A stretch of DNA of 64,000 nt from NCBI RefSeq assembly GCF_004402705.1, contig NZ_SOFM01000043.1, positions 76,301 to 140,300 on the forward strand. The letters are read 5' to 3'. Below the pieces are notes generated by a model that worked only from the letters and a program-made list of their open reading frames with translations, was not told where the DNA came from and searched no databases. Shown here piece after piece: positions 17,602 to 24,713 of this stretch. Both the position numbers and the translations under genes were made by a program. Numbering within the stretch: position 1 is the stretch's first letter; the number at the start of each line of letters is the position of its first letter. This DNA is from Cryobacterium mannosilyticum (GTDB lineage: Bacteria; Actinomycetota; Actinomycetes; Actinomycetales; Microbacteriaceae).

Positions 17602-18852
17602 GTGCGAAACCGCGACTCTTTCGTATTGAAGATTTTCAAGGGACATAGCGGGCCGACACCGCTGACGGAACATTTCATTTCACGTTCCCTGGCTTTCGCC
17701 ATAGCTGTGTGCATGGGGATCGGCATTTCGGCCGTGGCCGCCCTTGACGATCAGTCTCGGGCCTCAGCGTCAGCCTCAGCTTTAGGCCGGGCAACCGCTA
17801 TTTCTGAGGCCGCACCCATCATCACTTCGGAGTCACCCCCAGGTGCAACTATCGGTGAGCCGTACTCATTCACAATCACCGCCACCGGGTCTCCAATGCC
17901 TTCGTTTGCTCTCAGTGGTTCGAGCTGGCTCAGCATCGATGCCGCAACCGGTGTCGTTTCCGGCACAGCCTCGGACAGAGTAGATAAGTTTGTCTCGTTT
18001 ACGATAGTGGTGAGCAACGGTGTGGCTCCCGCGTCGAGTATCACGTACTCCATCGTTGTCCTCCCCGCCACACACAACGTATTCGCGAGAGACCTCGACG
18101 GAATTCTGTGGTCCTACCCAGCCGATGGTTCCGGTGGCTGGGCGGATTGGAGCCCTGTTGGCAGCGGCTGGAACAGCATGACGGCAGTCCTCAATCCCGG
18201 AAATTTCGATGAAGACGGTCACTTCGACGTCGGGCATTCCGATGTGCTGGCCAGAGACGTTACTGGACTCCTTTGGATGTATCCGGGTGATGGGCTGGGT
18301 GGCTGGCTACCTCGCATCTCAGTGGGGTCAGGTTGGAACGTGATGACAGAAATCCTGAGCCCGGGTGATTTCGACGGCGACGGGCATTCCGATGTTCTTG
18401 CCAGAGATGGGACCGGACTGTTCTGGTTGTATCCCGGGGACGGCTCTGGTGGTTGGCTGGCAACTGAACTGGTAGGTTCCGGCTGGAACTCAATGACCGC
18501 GATCCTGAGCCCCGGTGATTTCACTGGAGACGGCCGACCAGACGTTCTTGCGCGGGACGCCATCGGTCTGATGTGGCTATACCCGGGAAGTGGCTTCGGT
18601 GGATGGGGAAAGCGAATTGAGGTGGGTTCGGGCTGGAACTCGATGACCGCGATTTTGAGTTCCGGCGACTTCGATGGCGACGGCAATTCAGACGTCTTGG
18701 CCCGGGATGGCGAAGGGGCGCTCTGGATGTACTCAGGCTCTCCCAATATCGGCTTCTCCGGCGACCGGGTCGAAGTGGGTTCAGGTTGGAACGGAATGAC
18801 GGCCATCTTCGCAGATGGTGCCTCTGGGTATCACAATCGCAAGTGGTTCTAA
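17602..18852 (+). CDS. Secreted protein with Ig-like domain and FG-GAP/VCBS-type repeats
   Basis: 416 residues from GTG 17602, preceded by TTGAGG. A signal or anchor helix is near residues 30-48 (LAFAIAVCMGIGISAVAAL). Residues about 70-155 form a putative Ig/He_PIG domain (ITSESPPGATIGEPYSFTIT, then GVVSGTASD). Five repeats of about 47 residues follow, each DVLARD-x-x-G-LW-x-YPGDG-x-GGW, then VGSGWNSMTAIL and a Ca-binding-type GDFDGDG loop, as in FG-GAP/VCBS repeats that build beta-propellers. The first repeat junction has an extra FDVGH duplication. It probably binds a surface glycan or another protein. It sits between the DUF2142 and ceramidase-like genes. Confidence 0.75.
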   Translation: MRNRDSFVLKIFKGHSGPTPLTEHFISRSLAFAIAVCMGIGISAVAALDDQSRASASASALGRATAISEAAPIITSESPPGATIGEPYSFTITATGSPMPSFALSGSSWLSIDAATGVVSGTASDRVDKFVSFTIVVSNGVAPASSITYSIVVLPATHNVFARDLDGILWSYPADGSGGWADWSPVGSGWNSMTAVLNPGNFDEDGHFDVGHSDVLARDVTGLLWMYPGDGLGGWLPRISVGSGWNVMTEILSPGDFDGDGHSDVLARDGTGLFWLYPGDGSGGWLATELVGSGWNSMTAILSPGDFTGDGRPDVLARDAIGLMWLYPGSGFGGWGKRIEVGSGWNSMTAILSSGDFDGDGNSDVLARDGEGALWMYSGSPNIGFSGDRVEVGSGWNGMTAIFADGASGYHNRKWF

Positions 18853-18986
18853 GTAGAGGGAATCCTGATCGGAGTCGTCGAAGGCGGCTGGGTGCTTCGC
18901 TATATTCCACTACTGCTGTGTGAGCCCAAGTACTATGATCGTGGCCACCGAGCGCTATGCTCCCCTGCTGCCGAGAGGCCACTGTG

Positions 18987-20309
18987 ATGTTTGCCGTTTC
19001 CACTGCCAAGCTGAATATCACACCGTCTGTTGACGGAATTGTCTTGGGTGGGTACTCTACTGCAGCGGCTGGTAGTCCCCGGCGCGGTGCTGCTGTCGAG
19101 AGTCATCTGTACATACGGGCTATTGCGATCTGGGATAACGGAACGCCGAAAGTTATCGTGTCCGTCGACACGCTGGCGATCACCCACTACGCGAATCAAG
19201 AAGTCCGGCGGAAGTTGGCTTCGACGGTGCTACTGCCTTCCGACCTTATTATTGCCTGCTCCCACACCCACAACGCTCCGGCGTTGGACGACCGACTTGA
19301 TCCGGTAGTATCTTATTGCGCGTCCCAAGAGGACCTTGAGAGCGTGCGCAGCCAGTCCGCCATTCTGATCGAGAATCTCGTCGCCGTCATCCGTGCGGCA
19401 TTAGCCGCGCCACAAACGACGTGCACCCTCGACTTCGTCGAGACGGAAGCCCACTTCTCAGCCAACCGCGAAGCACTGCCATATATAGAAACGGTTGTAC
19501 CCGTGCTCACGGCTCGTGCCGTAGTTGGCTCGACAGTGTTGGCGGTTGTCTTCGGCTACGGGTGCCATCCGGTGGCCAACGGGAGTCTTGCAGCGTTCGA
19601 CGCCGACTATCCCGGGGTGGCGGCGCTCCAAGTCGAGGCCGCCTATTCTCAGTCGGTAGCGTGTTTCATTCTCGGCACGGCAGGTGACCAAAACCCGATC
19701 GGGCCGGCCGGCCCACACCCTGCGACTGAATTCGGGACAGAACTTGCTGATGCCGTCGCAGCCGCGGTCGACGACGGGCCAGGCGATGTCTTGTTGAGCC
19801 CAATTGCGACGCGCATCGAACCGAGCGCTAAATTGCCCCTTGAGGTGACTCCGACGCCAGCGAATATCGCCGCCGTTCGTTCCTTGTACATAGAGAGATT
19901 GGAATCAATCGACCGTGCCACACGGCTGCATGCGGCGGCGTCCATCCAGCGCTTGGAGGCCAACACCATGCCGTTGTTCGTGTCCTTGCCCGTCCAGAGT
20001 TGGATATTCGGGGGAGCGGGCCTGACGCTGATCACCCTTGGTGGTGAGGTTGTTTCCGGTTTCGATTTTCACCTACGAGCCGTGCTTCCTGGCAATGTGT
20101 GGGTCGCCGCATATTGCAATGAAGTACCCGCTTACATTCCCTCCGACGAGCTCCTTAGCAGTGCCGGCTACGCGGCTGGATGGGATGCCGATGTGCCGGG
20201 AATCGCCGGCGGTTCAATGATCTTTTACGACTGGCCCGCCCACTTCAGACGGGGTGCGGCCGATGGCGTGGAGGCGACAGTCATAGCCACTGTCTTGGGT
20301 CTTACGTGA
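18987..20309 (+). CDS. Neutral ceramidase-like N-terminal domain protein (PF04734-like)
   Basis: 440 residues. Conserved marks of the neutral/alkaline ceramidase N-domain are present: an opening AVSTAKLNITP, the ACSHTHNAPA metal-site motif, FGYGCHPVANG followed by DADYPGVA, GTAGDQNP, and late ITLGGEVVSGF. There is no signal peptide, and the protein is shorter than full-length ceramidases (which add a C-terminal domain). The true substrate may be another amide or ester, for example on a glycan; many bacterial members are uncharacterised. ATG 18987 is chosen because the domain begins there; an upstream in-frame ATG at 18957 is possible. It converges with the polyprenyl GT2 gene. Confidence 0.78.
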   Translation: MFAVSTAKLNITPSVDGIVLGGYSTAAAGSPRRGAAVESHLYIRAIAIWDNGTPKVIVSVDTLAITHYANQEVRRKLASTVLLPSDLIIACSHTHNAPALDDRLDPVVSYCASQEDLESVRSQSAILIENLVAVIRAALAAPQTTCTLDFVETEAHFSANREALPYIETVVPVLTARAVVGSTVLAVVFGYGCHPVANGSLAAFDADYPGVAALQVEAAYSQSVACFILGTAGDQNPIGPAGPHPATEFGTELADAVAAAVDDGPGDVLLSPIATRIEPSAKLPLEVTPTPANIAAVRSLYIERLESIDRATRLHAAASIQRLEANTMPLFVSLPVQSWIFGGAGLTLITLGGEVVSGFDFHLRAVLPGNVWVAAYCNEVPAYIPSDELLSSAGYAAGWDADVPGIAGGSMIFYDWPAHFRRGAADGVEATVIATVLGLT

Positions 20310-20345
20310 GTGGCGTTTTTTCGCTCTCGGGACCCTGCAATCAGG

Positions 20346-21305
20346 TCATTCCTTGAATGGGGCAAGCGTGGGCTGAGATGGGCTGGCTTGGATATCGAGT
20401 TGCAGGGCACTCACCAGGAGTTGCGTCCCAATCATGAGTGGGAGCGCGGCCAACATGACCGTGGCTGCCGTTGCCACGACGGAGCCCGCGACCTGAAATG
20501 CAATCCAGATGGAAACGAGAATTCCAACACCGAACAGAACCATTCCGAGCACCAATAGCAGGGCAATGGGCGAAAAGGACCAGAGCACGTATCGGTACCA
20601 GATCCGTCGCCAGAATCCTCGTCCCAAGAGGTTGAGAAGTTCCGGCACGACCTTGCTGAGGCGAATGCTCGAGACCTCATCCGCATAGACCGCGGGGATG
20701 GGAACATCGACCGCACCGACCTGGAGAATGTTGAGGTGGATGAGGAGATCGTTCTCGAAGCTGTAACGACGCGAAATCCGCTCGAGGGGGAGTCGTCTCA
20801 GCACTTCTGTGCGAATCGCTGTATAGCCGTTCTGCGGGTCAAAGAGGTTCCAGTAGCCAGAGGCGAGTTTCGTCATGAACGAGAGCACGATATTCCCGAA
20901 GACTCGGTAATTCGGCATTCCCTCGAATGACTCCGGTGCGAAGAAGCGGTTTGCTTTGGCAAAGCCATAGCCGTCCCGGGTTACCCGGTCGAGAAGAGCC
21001 GGGAGGTGATCGGGGCTCATCTGAGCGTCACCCGCCATGATCACGTTCACGTCCGAGCCGAGTTCCATCGCGGCTTTGTGACCGGTGATGATGGCACCGC
21101 CGACGCCTTGGTTTATCTCATGGCGGATGAGCGTCACCCGGTCATTGTGCAATCGCTCCACCACACCACTAGTGTCATCGGGGCTGCAATCGTCGACGAT
21201 CACGATGTGATCAACGAAGTCCGGCATTGTGTCGATGACCAACGCGATCATCTTTTCTTCTTTGTACGCGGGCACTACGGCCGCGATACACGCTCCCTGA
21301 TACAC
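20346..21305 (-). CDS. Polyprenyl-phosphate GT2 glycosyltransferase (DPM/GtrB-like) with C-terminal membrane helices
   Basis: 319 residues from GTG 21305, which has an AAAGGA ribosome site 6 bp upstream; the longer frame runs into the GtrA gene. GT2 domain marks: AAVVPAYKEEKMIALVIDTM, IVIVDDCSPDDT, MAGDAQMSPD, NLFDPQNGYTAIR and SFENDLLIHLN. Two C-terminal helices follow (about 235-310), the layout of GtrB/DPM-type enzymes that charge polyprenyl phosphate with a sugar. The GtrA gene lies 2 bp upstream, so the pair probably makes and flips a polyprenyl-phosphate sugar used by GT-C enzymes such as the DUF2142 proteins. Confidence 0.88.
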   Translation of the reverse strand: MYQGACIAAVVPAYKEEKMIALVIDTMPDFVDHIVIVDDCSPDDTSGVVERLHNDRVTLIRHEINQGVGGAIITGHKAAMELGSDVNVIMAGDAQMSPDHLPALLDRVTRDGYGFAKANRFFAPESFEGMPNYRVFGNIVLSFMTKLASGYWNLFDPQNGYTAIRTEVLRRLPLERISRRYSFENDLLIHLNILQVGAVDVPIPAVYADEVSSIRLSKVVPELLNLLGRGFWRRIWYRYVLWSFSPIALLLVLGMVLFGVGILVSIWIAFQVAGSVVATAATVMLAALPLMIGTQLLVSALQLDIQASPSQPTLAPFKE

Positions 21306-21307
21306 GT

Positions 21308-21760
21308 TTAGTCCTTTGTGGTGGAGTGGCTGTCGGCAAACACCCAATAACGATAGGCGAAGTAGTTCCACACGGTTGACATGACGGTGGCAATGACCTT
21401 GCCGCCGAGCCATCCGATTGGTGTGGGATTGATCGCCGTGACGATGATTACGACCGCGACGGTGTTGAAGCCTACGAGCACTGCATACCTGAAGAGCGCC
21501 CCGCCGTGCGCCGCAGTCGACTCAAAGGAGAAGAGCCGCTGAATCGTGTAGGTGAAGAAGAAGCTGACGACAAAGGCCACACCAGTCGCGAGCCAAAGCG
21601 GCCACTCAAGGATATTCCTCAGGAGCGCGAGGATGCCGACATCGACGAGGAATGCCAAACCTCCGGCAAAAAGATAGCGCGATGCAGAGTGGCGGATCAA
21701 TCGGCCGAAGGGGGATCGCTCCGTCGCGCCATCGTCCAAAGTGTTACCGGAGGCGTGCAC
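21308..21760 (-). CDS. GtrA-family membrane protein
   Basis: 150 residues with four transmembrane helices and the GtrA layout: RLIRHSASRYLFAGGLAFLV, then FVVSFFFTYTIQRLFSF, then YAVLVGFNTVAVVIIVT and NYFAYRYWVF. GtrA proteins flip polyprenyl-phosphate-linked sugars. The start is placed at GTG 21760, one base after the upstream dehydrogenase stop; the frame extends upstream but would overlap that gene. The downstream GT2 starts 2 bp after its stop. Start codon is the uncertain part. Confidence 0.85.
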   Translation of the reverse strand: MHASGNTLDDGATERSPFGRLIRHSASRYLFAGGLAFLVDVGILALLRNILEWPLWLATGVAFVVSFFFTYTIQRLFSFESTAAHGGALFRYAVLVGFNTVAVVIIVTAINPTPIGWLGGKVIATVMSTVWNYFAYRYWVFADSHSTTKD

Positions 21761-21761
21761 G

Positions 21762-22724
21762 TCAGAGGGAGAGTTTCTTCGAGATGACCTTGTCGATGAC
21801 CTCGTGCGAGGGAAGGATCGTATCGCGCTCGGCAGCGGCATCCACGGTGCCATCGATGACATCAAGGAAGCGAGTGAACTGGGTCGTGAGTGGTTCCTGG
21901 GAGGTAACCAATTCCGGGATTTCGATGACTGTCTGCTGACGGTAACCGCGGCCATCGTCGACGGAGTTCTCGGAGACGTGCCGGTAGATGGTCACGTCGC
22001 GGCGGAGGAGATCGATCTCGATAAGCCGGTCGAGCTCGTACACCGACAGGTGTCGGACCTTGCGCTGGCCCACCCGGCTGGCCGAAATGCGGGCGATTGC
22101 ACCGTTCGGAAATCCCAACACAGTCTCTGCGACGTCCTCAGCGAGGGGTACGGAGTCGGGGTGAAAGAACCCAAGCGTCGCATCGACAGTGGTTGGTACT
22201 TTCCCGATCACATTGATGGCCAGGTCGACATCATGCACGAGCAGGTCCCAGGCCACGCCGGTGCGAATTCGTGGCGCATACGGTGAGTGCCGGGTGGCGA
22301 TGACGTGCAATGGGTTTTCCAGAAGGGACCGCGCCGTTAGGACGGCCGGGTTGTATCGCTCAAGCAGCCCGCACATCAACGGAAGGTCTCGTTCCCCCGC
22401 CCTGTCGAGAATCTCCTTGGTTCGCAAAAGGTTGTCGGCTACGGGCTTCTCGATGAGGAGCGGCCGGTCTTGTGACAACACCTGCATCGCAAGATCATAG
22501 TGGGCCTCGGTCGCGGCGGCCACGACTACTGCATCCAAATCTGTCAGGGCTGGGAGTTCGGGCACCCACTGTGCGCCGTACCGTTCGGCGACCTTCCGCC
22601 CGATGGTCTCCCGAGGGTCGACAAGAATGGCGAGTTCGGCTCGGTCCGACTGCGAGATAACTCGGGCATGGTGGCTGCCCATATTGCCGGCTCCGACGAG
22701 AGCGATCCTTTTGCGAGGCACCAT
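21762..22724 (-). CDS. Gfo/Idh/MocA-family sugar dehydrogenase (GnnA/WlbA-like)
   Basis: 320 residues. Rossmann motif GAGNMGSHHARVI at the N-terminus, EKP at about residue 92 (LLIEKPVADN), a WDLLVHDVDLAINV segment with the His/Asp typical of the catalytic region, and a C-terminal beta-sheet domain. It reads directly after a DegT aminotransferase gene (3 bp gap). Such pairs (GnnA-GnnB, WlbA-WlbE) oxidise C3 of a UDP-GlcNAc-type sugar and aminate it. NAD-dependent C3 oxidation of a nucleotide sugar is therefore the most likely reaction; the exact substrate is inferred. Confidence 0.82.
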   Translation of the reverse strand: MVPRKRIALVGAGNMGSHHARVISQSDRAELAILVDPRETIGRKVAERYGAQWVPELPALTDLDAVVVAAATEAHYDLAMQVLSQDRPLLIEKPVADNLLRTKEILDRAGERDLPLMCGLLERYNPAVLTARSLLENPLHVIATRHSPYAPRIRTGVAWDLLVHDVDLAINVIGKVPTTVDATLGFFHPDSVPLAEDVAETVLGFPNGAIARISASRVGQRKVRHLSVYELDRLIEIDLLRRDVTIYRHVSENSVDDGRGYRQQTVIEIPELVTSQEPLTTQFTRFLDVIDGTVDAAAERDTILPSHEVIDKVISKKLSL

Positions 22725-22727
22725 GTC

Positions 22728-23828
22728 CTATGCACCCGCAATGGTGCGAACGGCTGCGATGATCTCGCTGAGGTCTGCATCGCTCAACGTTGTGTTGACA
22801 GGCAGCGAGACGACTTCGGTGACGATTTGCTGGGCCACGGGCACGTCTGAAATGACCACACGAGGATGTCTGCGATACGCGTCGTAGTCGAAGACAAGTT
22901 TCGGATAGTAGATGCCGCTTCCAATGCCGAGTTCGGCCAGCTTCTCGACGAACACGTCACGACTCACTCGGGCTTCCGGTGTCACCCGGATCGTGAATTG
23001 GTGCCAGACATGACCCCGGCCCTCCAGCTGGCGTGGGACAACAACTCCAGGCACGTCGGCAAGGCCTTCGATCAGTCTGTCCGCATTGTGCCGGCGAGCA
23101 CTGACCGTTTTTTCGTAACGCTCGAGCTGGGGAATCCCTAGTGCGGCCTGAAGATCCGTGAGGCGGTAATTGTGGCCGGCCATTTCGTAGACGTAACGCG
23201 ACCGCATGCCTTGGTTTCGAAGCACTCGCAGCTTGTCGGCGAGAACATCGTCGTCGGTCGTGATGAGGCCGCCCTCGCCCGTGGTGATGTTCTTGGTCGC
23301 GTAGAGGGAGAACGTGCCGAGGCCGTAGCTTCCTGCATGCCGACCTTTATAGCTGGCTCCGTGCGACTGCGCCGCGTCCTCAAGGATGCGCAGTCCACGT
23401 GCTTCGGCGAGCTCCTGGATCGGGTCCATGTCGGCCATTTGGCCGTAGAGATGCACGGGGAGGAGCACCTTGGTCCTGTCGGTGATGCGTTCGGCAAGCG
23501 ACGCCGGGTCAATGTTGAAATCATCAGCTCGAATATCGGCGAAGGTGGCGGTCGCCCCTGCCTCAAGGATTGCGTTAAGGGTAGCGACGAACGTAAAAGG
23601 TGTTGTAATGACTTCGTCGCCGGGTTTCAGGTCGAGTACCTGCAAAGCGGCTACCAGGGCAGTGGTGCCATTGTTAACAGCGACGGCGTGAGGAATCCCG
23701 AACAGTTTGGCAAACCGGCTCTCGAGTTGCGCAACCTTCGGGCCCTGAGCAACGGCACCGGAGCGCAGAACTTCAAGAACGAGTTGTTCTTCTTCTGGGC
23801 CGAACTGGACAGTGGTAATCGGAATCAT
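22728..23828 (-). CDS. DegT/DnrJ/EryC1/StrS aminotransferase (GnnB/WlbE-like)
   Basis: 366 residues with ATG 23828, preceded by ACGAGG. PLP-enzyme marks: NNGTTALVAALQVLDL, TTPFTFVATLNAI, ILEDAAQSHGASYKG, and SLYATKNITTGEGG with the Schiff-base Lys. The C-terminus carries GHVWHQFTIRV and GIYYPKLVFD. It should transfer an amino group to the 3-keto sugar made by the downstream Gfo/Idh enzyme. It is only moderately similar to the FdtB-like protein at 5824, so it is a second, separate amino-sugar branch. The gene diverges from the LpxA-family acyltransferase across 112 bp. Confidence 0.88.
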   Translation of the reverse strand: MIPITTVQFGPEEEQLVLEVLRSGAVAQGPKVAQLESRFAKLFGIPHAVAVNNGTTALVAALQVLDLKPGDEVITTPFTFVATLNAILEAGATATFADIRADDFNIDPASLAERITDRTKVLLPVHLYGQMADMDPIQELAEARGLRILEDAAQSHGASYKGRHAGSYGLGTFSLYATKNITTGEGGLITTDDDVLADKLRVLRNQGMRSRYVYEMAGHNYRLTDLQAALGIPQLERYEKTVSARRHNADRLIEGLADVPGVVVPRQLEGRGHVWHQFTIRVTPEARVSRDVFVEKLAELGIGSGIYYPKLVFDYDAYRRHPRVVISDVPVAQQIVTEVVSLPVNTTLSDADLSEIIAAVRTIAGA

Positions 23829-23940
23829 GATGCCTCGTAAGTTAGATTTTGTGAATCGACCTTGACGTCGCGTTCTTTCCACATTACCGGACCGTCGAAC
23901 TACGCCTTCGAACCGCACGGTCCGCGAGAAGATTGGCACC

Positions 23941-24645
23941 ATGAATTCAATACATTCAACCGCGCAGTTGATTGGCGAGGTTGCGCTTGGTTCGGGCAAC
24001 ATGATCGGGCCGCTCGTCGTGATTATCGGGCCCGTGACAATTGGTGACGGCAACTGGATCGGAACTGGAGCCGTCATCGGGGCTCCGCCTGAGGTCAGGA
24101 GTTGGCAGCATCCGATGGACTCGGCCTCACTGGACACCGGCAAAGGCATAGTGATCGGCGACAGAAACGTCATTCGTGAGTACGTTCAGATTCACCAGGG
24201 ATGGCATGAAAAGACAAGCCTTGGAAACGACGTCTTTCTGATGAATCAGAGCTATGTCGCCCATGACTGCACGATTGAGGACCGCGCAACGCTGGCATCG
24301 AGTGTGCTTCTCGCTGGTCACGTGCGCATCGGCGAAGGCGCGAATCTCGGATTGGGATCGAGTGTTCACCAGCGTTGCTATGTCGCGGACGGGGCGATGA
24401 TTGGGATGGGCTCTGTCGTGACTCGAAACATTCCACCCTTCGCGAAGGCCTACGGGAATCCGGCCCGCGTAGTCGGGGCGAACACGATTGGCATGCAGCG
24501 GGCGCACTTTCCGGAGGAGACGATCGCCGCCACCGCTGCAGAATACGGAAGTGCCTTCGATACGGACTTGAAGACTCTCTCTGGGTTGCCCGGAATCGCC
24601 GGAGCGATCGGCTCGTGGCGTAGCCACCACGCAACGACTGAATAA
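23941..24645 (+). CDS. LpxA-family acyltransferase
   Basis: 234 residues of left-handed beta helix. The LpxA match is close: GDRNVIREYVQIHQG, YVAHDCTIEDRATLASSV with the catalytic-type His, LLAGHVRIGEGA, SSVHQRCYVADGAM, then PPFAKAYGNPARVVGANTIG and the RAHFPEETI start of the C-terminal helices. It is about 30 residues shorter than E. coli LpxA because the helical tail is reduced. LpxA normally acylates UDP-GlcNAc or UDP-GlcNAc3N in lipid A synthesis, which this Gram-positive does not make. Next to GnnA/GnnB-like genes it probably N-acylates the new 3-amino group of a UDP-sugar. Acyl donor (acyl-ACP or acetyl-CoA) unknown. Confidence 0.85.
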   Translation: MNSIHSTAQLIGEVALGSGNMIGPLVVIIGPVTIGDGNWIGTGAVIGAPPEVRSWQHPMDSASLDTGKGIVIGDRNVIREYVQIHQGWHEKTSLGNDVFLMNQSYVAHDCTIEDRATLASSVLLAGHVRIGEGANLGLGSSVHQRCYVADGAMIGMGSVVTRNIPPFAKAYGNPARVVGANTIGMQRAHFPEETIAATAAEYGSAFDTDLKTLSGLPGIAGAIGSWRSHHATTE

Positions 24646-24677
24646 CGGTCCGAGAACTGAGGTCCCGGCTGGACCGC

Positions 24678-24683
24678 TAGTCT
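24678..24683 (+). promoter_or_regulatory. -10-like TAGTCT upstream of a 7-codon leader
   Basis: TAGTCT ends 6 bp before GTG 24690, the same spacing seen at other leaderless starts in this window. No clear -35 is visible. Confidence 0.35.
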
Positions 24684-24689
24684 GGCGAA

Positions 24690-24713
24690 GTGAAACCGCA
24701 GAAGACGCTGTGA
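24690..24713 (+). CDS. Possible leaderless 7-codon leader peptide coupled to DUF2142
   Basis: GTG 24690 opens a frame of seven codons (V-K-P-Q-K-T-L) whose TGA (24711-24713) overlaps the GTG (24710) that starts the longest DUF2142 frame, forming GTGA. A -10-like TAGTCT lies 6 bp upstream. Coupled re-initiation would explain the lack of a ribosome site at 24710. The reading is short enough to be chance. Confidence 0.3.
   Translation: MKPQKTL

Noticed and set aside
24690..24713. Leader peptide as an attenuator
   Set aside because: No run of one amino acid and no alternative hairpins nearby; kept only as a possible coupling leader.
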